A stretch of 64,000 nucleotides of DNA, taken from Streptomyces yatensis. GTDB taxonomy: Bacteria; Actinomycetota; Actinomycetes; Streptomycetales; Streptomycetaceae. The stretch is from the NCBI RefSeq assembly GCF_018069625.1, contig NZ_CP072941.1, forward strand, positions 1,364,001 through 1,428,000. Direction: 5' to 3'. The notes under the pieces are model-generated. The model was not told the DNA's origin, made no database searches, and saw only the letters and a program-made list of their open reading frames with translations. This document shows positions 8,252 through 16,844 of this stretch, in pieces (the first letter of the stretch is position 1; every line of letters starts with the position of its first letter). A program made the translations under genes and the position numbers.

Positions 8252-11131
8252 TCAGGCGATTTCATCTACCTGGGCCCGCAGCGCGGTCGGCAGCTGCTGG
8301 CGACTCCTGATATTCAGCTTGCGGTACACCCGCGTCAAATGCTGCTCAACTGTGCTGATGGTGATGAACAGGCTGGCGGCTATTTCCCGGTTCGTATAAC
8401 CGTCCACCGCCAGGGCGGCGACCCGGGCCTCGGATTCGCTGAGCTTCGTCCCCAGGGACGGCGGCACCGCCGGCTTCGGGCCGAGCGGTCCGGACACCGG
8501 CCGTACCACCGGCCCTGGATCGCGGGCCTGCAGACCGGAGTCGAGGCGGATCCGGTCGCACAGCTCCTCGGCCCCGCACTCCTTGGCCATCCGCCAGGCC
8601 CGGCCGGTGATGGCGTCGGCCCGTCCGAGCTCCCCGGAGCCGCGCAGCGTACGCCCCAGATCGTCCAGCGCCCGGGCCAGCTCCAGCCGGTCGCCGGAGC
8701 ACTGCAGCTCCTCCACGGCCTGGCCGAGCAGCCGGGACCGGTTCTCGATGTCGCCCGCGGCGGCGAGTAACCGCAAGGAGACGCCGCGGACCCGGGAGTC
8801 CCCGGCACCGTTCCTGGCCAGCTGCTCGGAGACCAGGTTCGCGGCCTTCTCCCGGTCGCCGAGCTCCAGCCACGCCTCGGCGGCGTCGGAGCGCCAGGGC
8901 AGCAGCGCGGGCTGGTCGAGCTCCCACAGCTGGGCGAGCCGGCCGGCCATCAGGAATTCGCCGAGCGCCGCGTTGATGCGGTTGGTGGCGAGGTAATAGC
9001 GGCCGCGGGCGCGGGTGTAGCCGAGTCCGTAGATGCTCTTGAACAGCGCCTCGGGGACCGGGCGGCTCAGCTGCCGCGCCGCCGCGTCGTACTTGCCCAT
9101 CGCCGTGTACGCGAGGATCTGGCTGGCCAGGGGGCCGCCGATGAAGACGCTTCCGTCGCTGCCGGGCACGATGTCCAGGGCGATGGTGGCATAGGCCGCC
9201 GACTCCACGAGGTTGCCCTGCCGCAGGGCGATCTCGGCCCGGATCGAGGCGAAGATGGCACGCCAGCCCGGTGCCCGGCGCCGCTCGGCCTCCTCCATCA
9301 GCGAATCGCACCACGGCGCCGCCTTGTCCGGGCGGCCCGCGTACACCAGCGCGTTCACCGAGTTGACGATGGGTTCGAAGGTGGCGTCGGTGAGCGGCGA
9401 GACCTCGAGCACCTTCTCCGCCGCGGCGACCGGCGACTCCTCGCTCCCCCCGCGGCCGAAGAAGCCGCTGAACGCCGCGGTGATCGTGGACAGCGAGGAG
9501 GGTCTGCGGGATCTGAGCGGGGTACGGGAGGAGGCGCCGCCGTCCTCGCCCTGGCGCGCCGCGGCCCCGGGGAGGCGGTCCGGCGCACCGGAGTCCTGGG
9601 CCCACCGGGCGGCCATCCGGAACTGGGCCATCGAGGTGGGTCCCGCGTCGCTCATCACGGCGTTGAGCCGGCCGATGGCGCCGCGCGCCTCCTCGATCCG
9701 GCCGTGGGCGAGCAAGAGTTCGATCAGCCGTCCGATATGGGCGGCGGGCAGCCGGTCGGCGTACAGCGCGGCCAGCGGCTCCTCCAGCATCCGCTCGGAC
9801 GCCGAGGGGTTGAGCCGCCACATGATCCCGGCGGTGCCGATCCTGATGCCGGCCCGCAGCTCCTCGTCCTGGCAGGCCGTGTACGCCAACTCCAGGCAGG
9901 CGACCGCCAGTTTGGCGTCGTCCTCGGCGAGGGCCTGCTGCGCGGCGTCCCGCAGCAGCGGCACCGCCCAGGGCTCGTCGGCACCCTGGGCGGCGAGCAG
10001 ATGACGGGCCACGGCGAGGGTGGCCCCGCCGCCCTGGTGCAGCAGGACGGCGGCGCGGCGGTTCATGTCCAGCCGGACCTCGGGGTCCATGTCCTCCAGC
10101 ACCGCGGCCTCCACATACGGGTGACGGAAGGCGAGACCGTCGACGAGGCCCGCCGCGTCCAGCGCGGCGACGCCGCGCCGGGTGCCGGCGGAGCCGATGC
10201 GCAGCAGCCGGCCGAGGAGTTCGGGGGAGGCGGAGGCGCCGAGCACCGCGATGCCCTCGGCGAGCCGGGAGACGGTGCGCCCGCTGCGGTAGACACAGGT
10301 GAGTACGGCCTGGACGAACATGTCACCCACCACGGGTTCCACGGCGCGACCGTGCCGTGGGGGCGCCCCGGCGGTGCGGTAATCGTCAATCACCGCGCGT
10401 AGCAACAACGGATTACCGCCGCTCACCTCGTACCAGGTGTAAGCCACATCGGCCGAATCCGGGAGTCCCAGACGGGTGGTCAGCAGATGCGCGGTCTCCT
10501 CCCAGGACAGCCTCTCCAGCCGCAGCCGCTGGAAATTGGGTTGACGCAGCAGTTCGGTATTGAAGACCGCGTCTTTCTGGTCGCTGTCCGTCGCCTGTGC
10601 GAACACCATGAGTAGTTTGGCGGAGCGTGAACGGGTCGCCAGATACAGCAGATACTGAAGTGACTCCGCATCGACGAGCTGGAGTTCGTCGACGCAGATC
10701 ACCACCGGTTCGCGTGAGGCGAGTTCATGCAGCGCGGCACGGAACTCCCGGGCCGCCTGGATATGTGGCGGGGTCCCGCCGGCGGGGTCGCCACCAGGGG
10801 TTTCACGGGGCTGTGCGGCATCGAGGGCGCCCTGGTCGAGTGCCTTGCGCAGATGGTCGGCGGTCGCCTTGGGCAGCCGGGGCGAGTCCAGAAGCTGGCG
10901 CAGCGTGCCGAGCGGAGCCCGGTCGGCCGACGTTCCGTAGGCCTTGAGGACAAGGGCTCCGGCCTTCGCCGCATGGGCGGTGACGGCTTCGAGCGTATGG
11001 GTCTTGCCGCAACCGACCGCGCCCTCGACGAGCACGATGCCCGCTTCCCCGGAAAGGCATCGGGAAAACGTCCGACGAAGTCTGTCGAATTGTGCGTCGA
11101 ATTGTCTGGCTCTGGCCGATGAAAATACCAT
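8252..11131 (-). CDS. LAL-family LuxR regulator (large ATP-binding)
   Basis: About 959 aa. An AAA-type ATPase region is at the N-terminus (Walker A GAVGCGKT near residue 40; VVICVDELQ as Walker B), followed by a long TPR-like helical middle. A LuxR helix-turn-helix closes the C-terminus (LSESEARVAALAVDG, then GYTNREIAASLFI and STVEQHLTRVYRKL). Such proteins are typical pathway-specific activators of macrolide clusters. ATG 11131 is preferred over GTG 11140 because GGGGG lies 8 nt upstream. A TTA codon at 8768-8770 (Leu near residue 788) suggests dependence on the bldA tRNA. Low-GC non-coding DNA precedes it. Confidence 0.93.
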   Translation of the reverse strand: MVFSSARARQFDAQFDRLRRTFSRCLSGEAGIVLVEGAVGCGKTHTLEAVTAHAAKAGALVLKAYGTSADRAPLGTLRQLLDSPRLPKATADHLRKALDQGALDAAQPRETPGGDPAGGTPPHIQAAREFRAALHELASREPVVICVDELQLVDAESLQYLLYLATRSRSAKLLMVFAQATDSDQKDAVFNTELLRQPNFQRLRLERLSWEETAHLLTTRLGLPDSADVAYTWYEVSGGNPLLLRAVIDDYRTAGAPPRHGRAVEPVVGDMFVQAVLTCVYRSGRTVSRLAEGIAVLGASASPELLGRLLRIGSAGTRRGVAALDAAGLVDGLAFRHPYVEAAVLEDMDPEVRLDMNRRAAVLLHQGGGATLAVARHLLAAQGADEPWAVPLLRDAAQQALAEDDAKLAVACLELAYTACQDEELRAGIRIGTAGIMWRLNPSASERMLEEPLAALYADRLPAAHIGRLIELLLAHGRIEEARGAIGRLNAVMSDAGPTSMAQFRMAARWAQDSGAPDRLPGAAARQGEDGGASSRTPLRSRRPSSLSTITAAFSGFFGRGGSEESPVAAAEKVLEVSPLTDATFEPIVNSVNALVYAGRPDKAAPWCDSLMEEAERRRAPGWRAIFASIRAEIALRQGNLVESAAYATIALDIVPGSDGSVFIGGPLASQILAYTAMGKYDAAARQLSRPVPEALFKSIYGLGYTRARGRYYLATNRINAALGEFLMAGRLAQLWELDQPALLPWRSDAAEAWLELGDREKAANLVSEQLARNGAGDSRVRGVSLRLLAAAGDIENRSRLLGQAVEELQCSGDRLELARALDDLGRTLRGSGELGRADAITGRAWRMAKECGAEELCDRIRLDSGLQARDPGPVVRPVSGPLGPKPAVPPSLGTKLSESEARVAALAVDGYTNREIAASLFITISTVEQHLTRVYRKLNIRSRQQLPTALRAQVDEIA

Positions 11132-11767
11132 TGCTCGCACCCCCGAATGCGACGCGAAGCACTGCTCACGGCAGCCCGAACGACCTCCAGCAAGCTATAC
11201 GCCCACCGGCCACGCCACCATCGCCGCACGTAAAATCATCGTTAACGAATTACCAATTCTGAGCGGACTGCCCGACGATCGACAAAATCGATGCGATCGA
11301 GCCGGCCCCTACCTGGGGCGACACCGCGAAGCCGAAGTGCACCAACACCCTGACAACCCTGCGCCACCCCCGTTCACGTGGGCATTTGTTCGGAAGGGCC
11401 AGCATACACGAGACCCCCTAGCAGGACCCGGGATAACCCATGACATCCTTGACTTCGACACCAAGTGGTCATCCATTGAGGCACCGCGGACCCCCTTCGA
11501 ACATTTATTTGCCCGTTTTGATCGCTAATGCGATTCTTATGTCTGTTGCCGCTGGTAACCGCAAGCGATTCGCCGGGAATTCTCATGCCATAAAGCGGAC
11601 AGAGGGATGGCGCGCCAATCCCTGTCACAATGAATTCCACAGCCACACATCCAAGCCCTTGGACTATTCCAATGGCACGTGCATACCCATTGTCATCGCG
11701 CGGGGCATACGGATGCCGGGGCGGGGACGGTGTGCCCCCGGCCCCGGCATCCCCCCGTGGCCCGCCG
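11132..11767. other. Intergenic region upstream of the LAL regulator; no gene seen
   Basis: About 640 bp with patches of markedly lower GC (around 11225-11265 and 11495-11560). No reading frame here shows Streptomyces-like third-position GC together with a ribosome-binding site. It probably holds the promoter of the regulator gene, and it separates that gene from the 3' end of the double dehydrogenase gene. Confidence 0.5.
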
Positions 11768-13486
11768 CTAGCGCTCGTGGAGGTGCAGCCCCCTGCCGCC
11801 CTTGCGGCCCAGGTGACCCGCCTCGACCAGCCGCTCCAGATGGCGGGCCGGGGCCAGGGCCGGATCCCGGAAGGTGCCGTGCAGAGTGCGCTGGATGGCG
11901 AGGGAGACATCGAGGCCGATCACATCCAGCAGGCGCAGCGGACCCATCGGATAGCCCTGCCCGGCCGCCATCACCGTGTCGATGTGCTCGGCGGTGGCCC
12001 AGCCCTCCTCAACCATCGCCACCGCGCTGTTCAGATAGGGAAAGAGCAGGGCGTTGACGATGAAACCGGACCGGTCCGGGCAGTCCACCGCACGCTTGCC
12101 GAGCGCCGCGGCCACCGCGTGCGCCGTGCCCAGCGCCTCCTTGGAGGTGAGCACGGTGTGCACCACCTCGACCAGCCGCATCACCGGCGCCGGGTTGAAG
12201 AAGTGCATCCCGATGACGTCCTCGGGCCGCCGCGTCGCCATCGCGCATTCGATGACGGGCAGGCTCGAGGTGGAAGTGGCCAGCACCGCCCCCGGTGCGC
12301 ACACCCGGTCCAGATCGGCGAAGACGGCCCGCTTGACGTCGATGTCCTCCGCCACGGCCTCGACCACCAGGTCGCAGGCGCCGAGCGCCTGAAGGTCACG
12401 TCCCGCGGCCAGCCGGTCCATCGACTCGGTGAGCAGCCCGGGCGCCAGCTTGCCGCGCCGCACCCCCCGCTCCAGCGAGCGCTCCACGGCGGCCGTGGCC
12501 TCCTTGGCGCGCAGCTCGCTGCGGGCCACCAGCACCGTCGGATAGCCGGAGCGCGCGCACACCTCCGCGATGCCGACGGCCATCGTGCCCGAGCCCACCA
12601 CCCCGATCCGCCGCACCGCGCGTGCCGGCACCGGCTCGCCGAGGCCGTCCGCCTCGCCGCCCCGGGCGGCGCCGCCCGCCTCGTACTCGTAGAAGCCGCG
12701 GCCCGCCTTCACCCCCACCAGACCGGCGGTGACCATATGGGCCAGGGTGGGCGCGGGCGCGTACCGCGGATCGCCGGTGCGCTCGTACAGCGCCTCCAGG
12801 GAGTCCCGCGCGGTGTCCAGGCCCATGGCGTCCAGCTGGGCCAGCGGCCCCATCGGCAGTCCGCAGCCGAGCGTCATGGCGGTGTCGATGCTGTCGCGCG
12901 AGGCGTAGCGCCGCTCGTACATGGCCACGGCGTTGTTGAGGTACGCCATGGTGAGCGCGCCCCCGATGAAGCCCGGCCGGTCGGCCACCGGCACCGGGAT
13001 CCGGCCCAGGTCGCGCACCAGTTCCCGCACGTCCGCCAGGACCGCGTCGCCGGTGAGCGGGGTGCCCACCACCTCCACCGCCCGGTCCTCGCGGTCGGGG
13101 CCCAGCGGGAAGAGGTGCAGTCCCACCGTGCGGTCGGTCCGGCCGGAGCCGAAGGCGATCTCGGTCACCGGGAGCCCGGTGGTCGTGGTGGCGAACACCG
13201 TCTTTGGCGGACAGTCGGCGTGGGCGCGGGCGAGCAGCCGGCGCTTGGTCTCCAGCCGTTCGGGGACCGCCTCGACCACCAGGTCGGCCCGTGCGGCGGC
13301 CGCCGGGTCGGTGGTGAACGCGACGGCGGGTTCCGCCGCGGTCACCCGCCCCCGGCCGCGCCGCAGCGCCGCCTCGTCCCGCTCCACGGCGATCACCCGC
13401 CGACCGCCGCGGACCAGGGCGTCCACGAGGTGGCAGCCGGTGGTGCCGAGCCCGAACACCGCGACGGTGGGAAAGCGCTGTGCCAT
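11768..13486 (-). CDS. Tandem-fused 3-hydroxyacyl-CoA dehydrogenase (two FadB2/Hbd units)
   Basis: A 572-aa protein made of two consecutive 3-hydroxybutyryl-CoA dehydrogenase units, whereas Hbd/FadB2 is normally one unit of about 285 aa. The C-terminal unit (from about residue 290) looks active: GVVGSGTMAVGIAE, STSSLPV, GMHFFNPAPV and SGFIVNALL. The N-terminal unit is degenerate: its NAD motif reads GLGTTGCHL, the HFFNP segment reads HLFPLG, and the catalytic Asn in FIVN is lost (FIGGALT). Start ATG 13486 follows AAAGGA. It lies 38 nt after the FabH-like gene. Likely role is acetoacetyl-CoA reduction on the way to crotonyl- and ethylmalonyl-CoA; this is inferred. Confidence 0.88.
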   Translation of the reverse strand: MAQRFPTVAVFGLGTTGCHLVDALVRGGRRVIAVERDEAALRRGRGRVTAAEPAVAFTTDPAAAARADLVVEAVPERLETKRRLLARAHADCPPKTVFATTTTGLPVTEIAFGSGRTDRTVGLHLFPLGPDREDRAVEVVGTPLTGDAVLADVRELVRDLGRIPVPVADRPGFIGGALTMAYLNNAVAMYERRYASRDSIDTAMTLGCGLPMGPLAQLDAMGLDTARDSLEALYERTGDPRYAPAPTLAHMVTAGLVGVKAGRGFYEYEAGGAARGGEADGLGEPVPARAVRRIGVVGSGTMAVGIAEVCARSGYPTVLVARSELRAKEATAAVERSLERGVRRGKLAPGLLTESMDRLAAGRDLQALGACDLVVEAVAEDIDVKRAVFADLDRVCAPGAVLATSTSSLPVIECAMATRRPEDVIGMHFFNPAPVMRLVEVVHTVLTSKEALGTAHAVAAALGKRAVDCPDRSGFIVNALLFPYLNSAVAMVEEGWATAEHIDTVMAAGQGYPMGPLRLLDVIGLDVSLAIQRTLHGTFRDPALAPARHLERLVEAGHLGRKGGRGLHLHER

Positions 13487-13524
13487 GCCGATGAGTCCTT
13501 TCACTGGCTGGGACCTTGGGTAGC

Positions 13525-14565
13525 TCACGAACCGCCGTGGCCGTCCTGCCACCTGACGAGCGCCGCGCCGAGCGACATCCCGCCGCCGAAACCGGCCAGC
13601 AGCAGCAACTCCCCGTCGGTGAACACGCCCTGTCGCCGGGCGTCGTCGAGCGCCAGCGGGATGGAGGCGGCGCTGGTGTTGCCGTGCTCGGACACCGTCA
13701 GATGCGTGCGTGCCCGCGGCAGCCCGAGGTCCGGGAGCGCCTTGGCCAGCAGCACACCGTTGGCCTGATGGGGAATGAAGTGGTCCACGCTCGATGCGTC
13801 CGTGCGCTGCGCGGCCAGCAGGGCCCGTATCGCCCGCGGCAGCTCGGCGAGGACGTACTCGCTGACCGCGCGGCCCCGCATCCGGAAGAAGTGGCCCCCG
13901 TCGGCGAGGGTCTTCTCCGAGGCCGGTGCGCGGCTGCCGCCCGCCGGCACCTGGATCAGCTCGTGGAGTGCGCCGTCGCTGGTGAGCAGCGATCCGGTGA
14001 GGCCGTAGCCGGGGCGCACGGGCCCGAGCACCACCGCCCCCGCCCCGTCGCCGAAGAGCACCGCGGTGCGCCGGTCGGTGCGGTCGATGATGCGGGAGTA
14101 GACATCGGCGCCGATCACCAGGGCGTACGGGGCGGGGGCGCCGGAGCCGGCCGACAGCAGCCCGGCCGCCGTCACCAGGGCGAAGACGAAGCCGCTGCAG
14201 ACCGCGTTGAGGTCGAAGGCGGCCGCGCCCGTGGCACCGATCCGGTGCTGCACCAGACACGCGGTGGCGGGCTGGGGATGATCGGGGGTGGAGGTGGCGA
14301 CCACGATCCAGCCGAGCTGACCGGCGCTGATCCCGGCGTCCGCGAGGGCGGCGCGGGCCGCTTCCACGGCCAGGTCGGAGGTGGCCTCGTGGTCGGCGGC
14401 GTAACGGCGCCGCCGGATCCCGGTCTTGGCCGAGATCCACTCCGCGGTCACCCCGGCGCGCTCGGCCACCAGCTCATTGGACACGGCCTCGGCCGGCAGA
14501 TACGAGCCGGTGCCGAGGATCCCGACGGGCCGGCCGGCCGGTGTCCGGACCGGATGGTCGGTCAT
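13525..14565 (-). CDS. FabH-like 3-oxoacyl synthase III
   Basis: 346 aa, a KAS III fold with an intact triad: Cys123 in NAVCSGFVF, His266 in FIPHQAN and Asn296 in SEHGNTSAAS. Enzymes of this type condense acetyl-CoA with malonyl-ACP or malonyl-CoA. A NphT7-like acetoacetyl-CoA synthase, a priming synthase or an acyltransferase are all possible. ATG 14565 has GGGAGA 6 nt upstream. It is followed closely by the double hydroxyacyl-CoA dehydrogenase, so I infer that the pair makes a C4 CoA ester for the ethylmalonyl extender. A crotonyl-CoA carboxylase/reductase is not in the window. Confidence 0.9.
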   Translation of the reverse strand: MTDHPVRTPAGRPVGILGTGSYLPAEAVSNELVAERAGVTAEWISAKTGIRRRRYAADHEATSDLAVEAARAALADAGISAGQLGWIVVATSTPDHPQPATACLVQHRIGATGAAAFDLNAVCSGFVFALVTAAGLLSAGSGAPAPYALVIGADVYSRIIDRTDRRTAVLFGDGAGAVVLGPVRPGYGLTGSLLTSDGALHELIQVPAGGSRAPASEKTLADGGHFFRMRGRAVSEYVLAELPRAIRALLAAQRTDASSVDHFIPHQANGVLLAKALPDLGLPRARTHLTVSEHGNTSAASIPLALDDARRQGVFTDGELLLLAGFGGGMSLGAALVRWQDGHGGS

Positions 14566-14722
14566 CTGTGTCTCCCGGCCCGGGCGGCCACCGCCGCCTT
14601 CGCCGGTGCCATCGCTGTCATCGCTGTGCGCGGGGTTCGGCGGTGCTCGAGAAGAAGCATTGAGTGGTTCCCTCCGGATCCATGCCGGGCATTGACGCTA
14701 CGGACCGGGCACGGCACGGATA

Positions 14723-14757
14723 ACCCCTAACCCCTCACCCCCCTAGGCCCCCTACCG
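14723..14757. promoter_or_regulatory. CCCCTAA-rich block upstream of the FabH-like gene
   Basis: ACCCCTAACC at 14723-14732 is an exact copy of the decamer found twice upstream of the PKS gene. It is followed by CCCCT, CCCCCCTAGG and CCCCCTACC. The block is about 160 bp upstream of the FabH-like start and about 110-140 bp upstream of the divergent membrane-protein gene, so it could serve either. Confidence 0.4.
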
Positions 14758-14860
14758 AATGAACCCGGTCCGCCGTATGAGCCGGCACATGGCGGGCACC
14801 CGCCCAAGGTGGTACCGATACATGCAGGCCGAAGGCAGACCGGCTCAGGGAGCGGCCCCC

Positions 14861-16306
14861 ATGGAGTGGTTCACCTCATCCGACTACTGGCTGAGCCGAC
14901 TGGTCTTTCAACGGGGGCTGGCCGCCGTCTATCTGATCGCCTTTCTGACGGCGGCCCTGCAGGGCCGGGCGCTGCTCGGCGAGCGGGGGCTGACCCCGGT
15001 GCCGCGATTCCTCGAACGGGTGCCGTTCCGGAGCTCGCCCAGCCTGTTCCATCTGCACTACTCCGACCGGTTCTTCGTCTGCTGCGCCTGGCTGGGGGCC
15101 GCGCTGTCGGCCGCGCTGCTGGTGGGGGCCGCGGACCGGGCGCCCCTGGCGGTCGCGATGGTGGCGTGGCTGGTGCTGTGGCTGCTGTATCTGTCGATCG
15201 TCAACGTGGGACAGGTGTGGTACGGCTTCGGCTGGGAGTCCCTGCTGCTGGAGTCGGGGTTCCTCGCCGTCTTCCTGGGCAATGAGCACACCGCGCCGCC
15301 CGTGCTCGTCCTGTGGCTGCTGCGCTGGCTGCTGTTCCGGGTGGAGTTCGGAGCCGGACTGATCAAGATCCGTGGGGACCGCTGCTGGCGGGACCTGACG
15401 TGCCTCTACTACCACCATGAGACCCAGCCGATGCCGGGGCCGCTGAGCTGGTTCTTCCACCATCTGCCGCGGCCGCTGCACCGGGCGGAGGTGGCGGCCA
15501 ACCATGTGGCGCAGCTGATCGTGCCGGTGCTGCTGTTCACCCCGCAGCCGGTCGCGAGCGTGGCGGCGGGGATCGTCGTGGTCACCCAGCTGTGGCTGGT
15601 GGCCTCCGGGAACTTCTCCTGGCTCAACTGGCTGACGATCCTGCTGGCGCTCCCGGCGGTCGACGGGCGCCGCGCCGCCGAGGTGCTGGGGCTGCCCGGG
15701 CCGCCGGCCCTCGCCGCTCCCCCGGTCTGGTACGAGGTGGTGGTGCTGGCCGCGGCCGCGCTGGTGCTGGTGCTCAGCTACTGGCCGGCCCGCAATCTGC
15801 TGTCGGGCCGCCAGCTGATGAACTATTCGTTCAACCCGCTGCACCTGGTGAACACCTACGGGGCCTTCGGCAGCATCAGCCGCAGCCGGCAGGAGGTGGT
15901 GATCCAGGGCACCGGCGACGCGGTCCTCACCCCGGACACGGTCTGGAAGGACTACGAGTTCCGGGGCAAGCCGGGCGATGTGCGGCGGATGCCGCGCCAG
16001 TACGCCCCGTACCATCTGCGGCTGGACTGGATGATGTGGTTCGCGGGGCTCTCGCCCGCCTACGCCGGGTCCTGGTTCACTCCGCTGATCGGCAAGCTGC
16101 TGGTCAACGACCCGGCGACGGTGAAGCTGCTGCGCGCCACCCCGTTCCCCGAGGCGCCGCCCACCCATCTGCGCGCACGGCTGTATCTCTACCGCTTCAC
16201 CACCCCGGCGGAACGGCGGGCCACCGGGGCCTGGTGGCATCGGACGCTGCTGAGCGAGTTTCTGCCGCCGGTCCGGCTGGAGGACCACGGCTCGTCACGG
16301 ACGTGA
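14861..16306 (+). CDS. Lipase maturation factor (LMF1/2-like) family membrane protein
   Basis: 481 aa, with several hydrophobic segments in the first 330 residues. Family features visible are WFGxGWES-like WYGFGWESLLLESGF, FRVEFGAGLIKIRGD, CWRDLTCLYYHHETQPMP and NFSWLNWLT. The C-terminal third is soluble and rich in aromatic residues (YAPYHLRLDWMMWF). Eukaryotic LMF1 helps lipases fold in the ER; the role of bacterial members is unknown. ATG 14861 is preferred because AGGGAG lies 8 nt upstream. The gene is divergent from the PKS-side genes and may be outside the cluster. Its stop codon falls inside the first unit of a 16-bp tandem repeat. Confidence 0.85.
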   Translation: MEWFTSSDYWLSRLVFQRGLAAVYLIAFLTAALQGRALLGERGLTPVPRFLERVPFRSSPSLFHLHYSDRFFVCCAWLGAALSAALLVGAADRAPLAVAMVAWLVLWLLYLSIVNVGQVWYGFGWESLLLESGFLAVFLGNEHTAPPVLVLWLLRWLLFRVEFGAGLIKIRGDRCWRDLTCLYYHHETQPMPGPLSWFFHHLPRPLHRAEVAANHVAQLIVPVLLFTPQPVASVAAGIVVVTQLWLVASGNFSWLNWLTILLALPAVDGRRAAEVLGLPGPPALAAPPVWYEVVVLAAAALVLVLSYWPARNLLSGRQLMNYSFNPLHLVNTYGAFGSISRSRQEVVIQGTGDAVLTPDTVWKDYEFRGKPGDVRRMPRQYAPYHLRLDWMMWFAGLSPAYAGSWFTPLIGKLLVNDPATVKLLRATPFPEAPPTHLRARLYLYRFTTPAERRATGAWWHRTLLSEFLPPVRLEDHGSSRT

Positions 16307-16411
16307 CACCGGGCGGACGTGACACCAAGCCGACGTGACACCGGGCCGACGTGACACCGGGGCGACGTGACACCGGGCCGACGTGACACCGGGCGGACGT
16401 GACACCGGGCC
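16300..16411. repeat. Seven head-to-tail 16-bp tandem repeats
   Basis: Seven consecutive units of exactly 16 bp with consensus GACGTGACACCGGGCS, starting at 16300, 16316, 16332, 16348, 16364, 16380 and 16396. Only a few positions vary (AAG for GGG in unit 2, GGGG in unit 4). The array fills the gap between two convergent genes and the first unit supplies the TGA stop of the upstream gene. The 16-bp period is not a codon multiple, so it is not coding. Confidence 0.95.
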
Positions 16412-16421
16412 AGGCCGACGC

Positions 16422-16739
16422 TCAGGCCGCGGCGCCCTTCGCGTTCGGAGTCTCGGCGCCCGGCGGGGGGTTGCGCAGTACGGCGTAGCCGACGCCGACG
16501 CCTACCGCGATCGGCCATTCCAGCACTCCGGCGAGGCCCATCGCGCCGAGGCCGAGGTAGAGCGGAAGCCCGCCCTTGGCGGGCAGGATCCGCCGCGCGG
16601 TCCTGATCGGCATCGTGGCCACGTTGGCCGTGGCCATGGCGGCGCGGGGGACGGTGAAGGTGACGGTGCGGTCCTTCCCCGAGGACGCGCCCGTCTTCCG
16701 GGTGTCGGTCGTCTTGGACGATGTCGTCGCTGCGCTCAC
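16422..16739 (-). CDS. Small protein with one hydrophobic segment, unknown function
   Basis: 105 aa. A Ser/Thr/Lys-rich N-terminus is followed by a basic stretch (MPIRTARRILPAKGG), a hydrophobic Gly/Ala/Val segment near residues 58-90 (YLGLGAMGLAGVLEWPIAVG) and an Ala-rich end. I do not recognise the family. It is divergent from the giant P-type ATPase gene, sharing a 105-bp AT-richer promoter region, so a link to that transporter is possible. Confidence 0.65.
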   Translation of the reverse strand: MSAATTSSKTTDTRKTGASSGKDRTVTFTVPRAAMATANVATMPIRTARRILPAKGGLPLYLGLGAMGLAGVLEWPIAVGVGVGYAVLRNPPPGAETPNAKGAAA

Positions 16740-16844
16740 GCCTTCCTCCTACCGGATGTCAATTTGGTTACTTTGTGACTGAATTAGGTAAGCATAGGCC
16801 GAATTTGCGATCTCGGCATATCAGGACCGAGGGGAGAGCAGCCG
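16740..16844. promoter_or_regulatory. Divergent promoter region with a half iron-box
   Basis: AT-richer 105 bp between the small membrane-protein gene and the P-type ATPase gene. TTAGGTAAGC at 16784-16793 matches the left half of the actinobacterial DmdR/IdeR consensus (TWAGGTWAGS); the right half matches poorly. It lies about 50 bp upstream of the ATPase start. Regulation by a DtxR-family metal sensor is a weak inference. Confidence 0.35.

Noticed and set aside
11440..11760. Plus-strand ORFs in the gap upstream of the LAL gene
   Set aside because: Low GC at third positions, no ribosome-binding site, no recognisable motif.
16300..16411. CRISPR array
   Set aside because: The 16-bp units are contiguous without unique spacers, and there are no cas genes.
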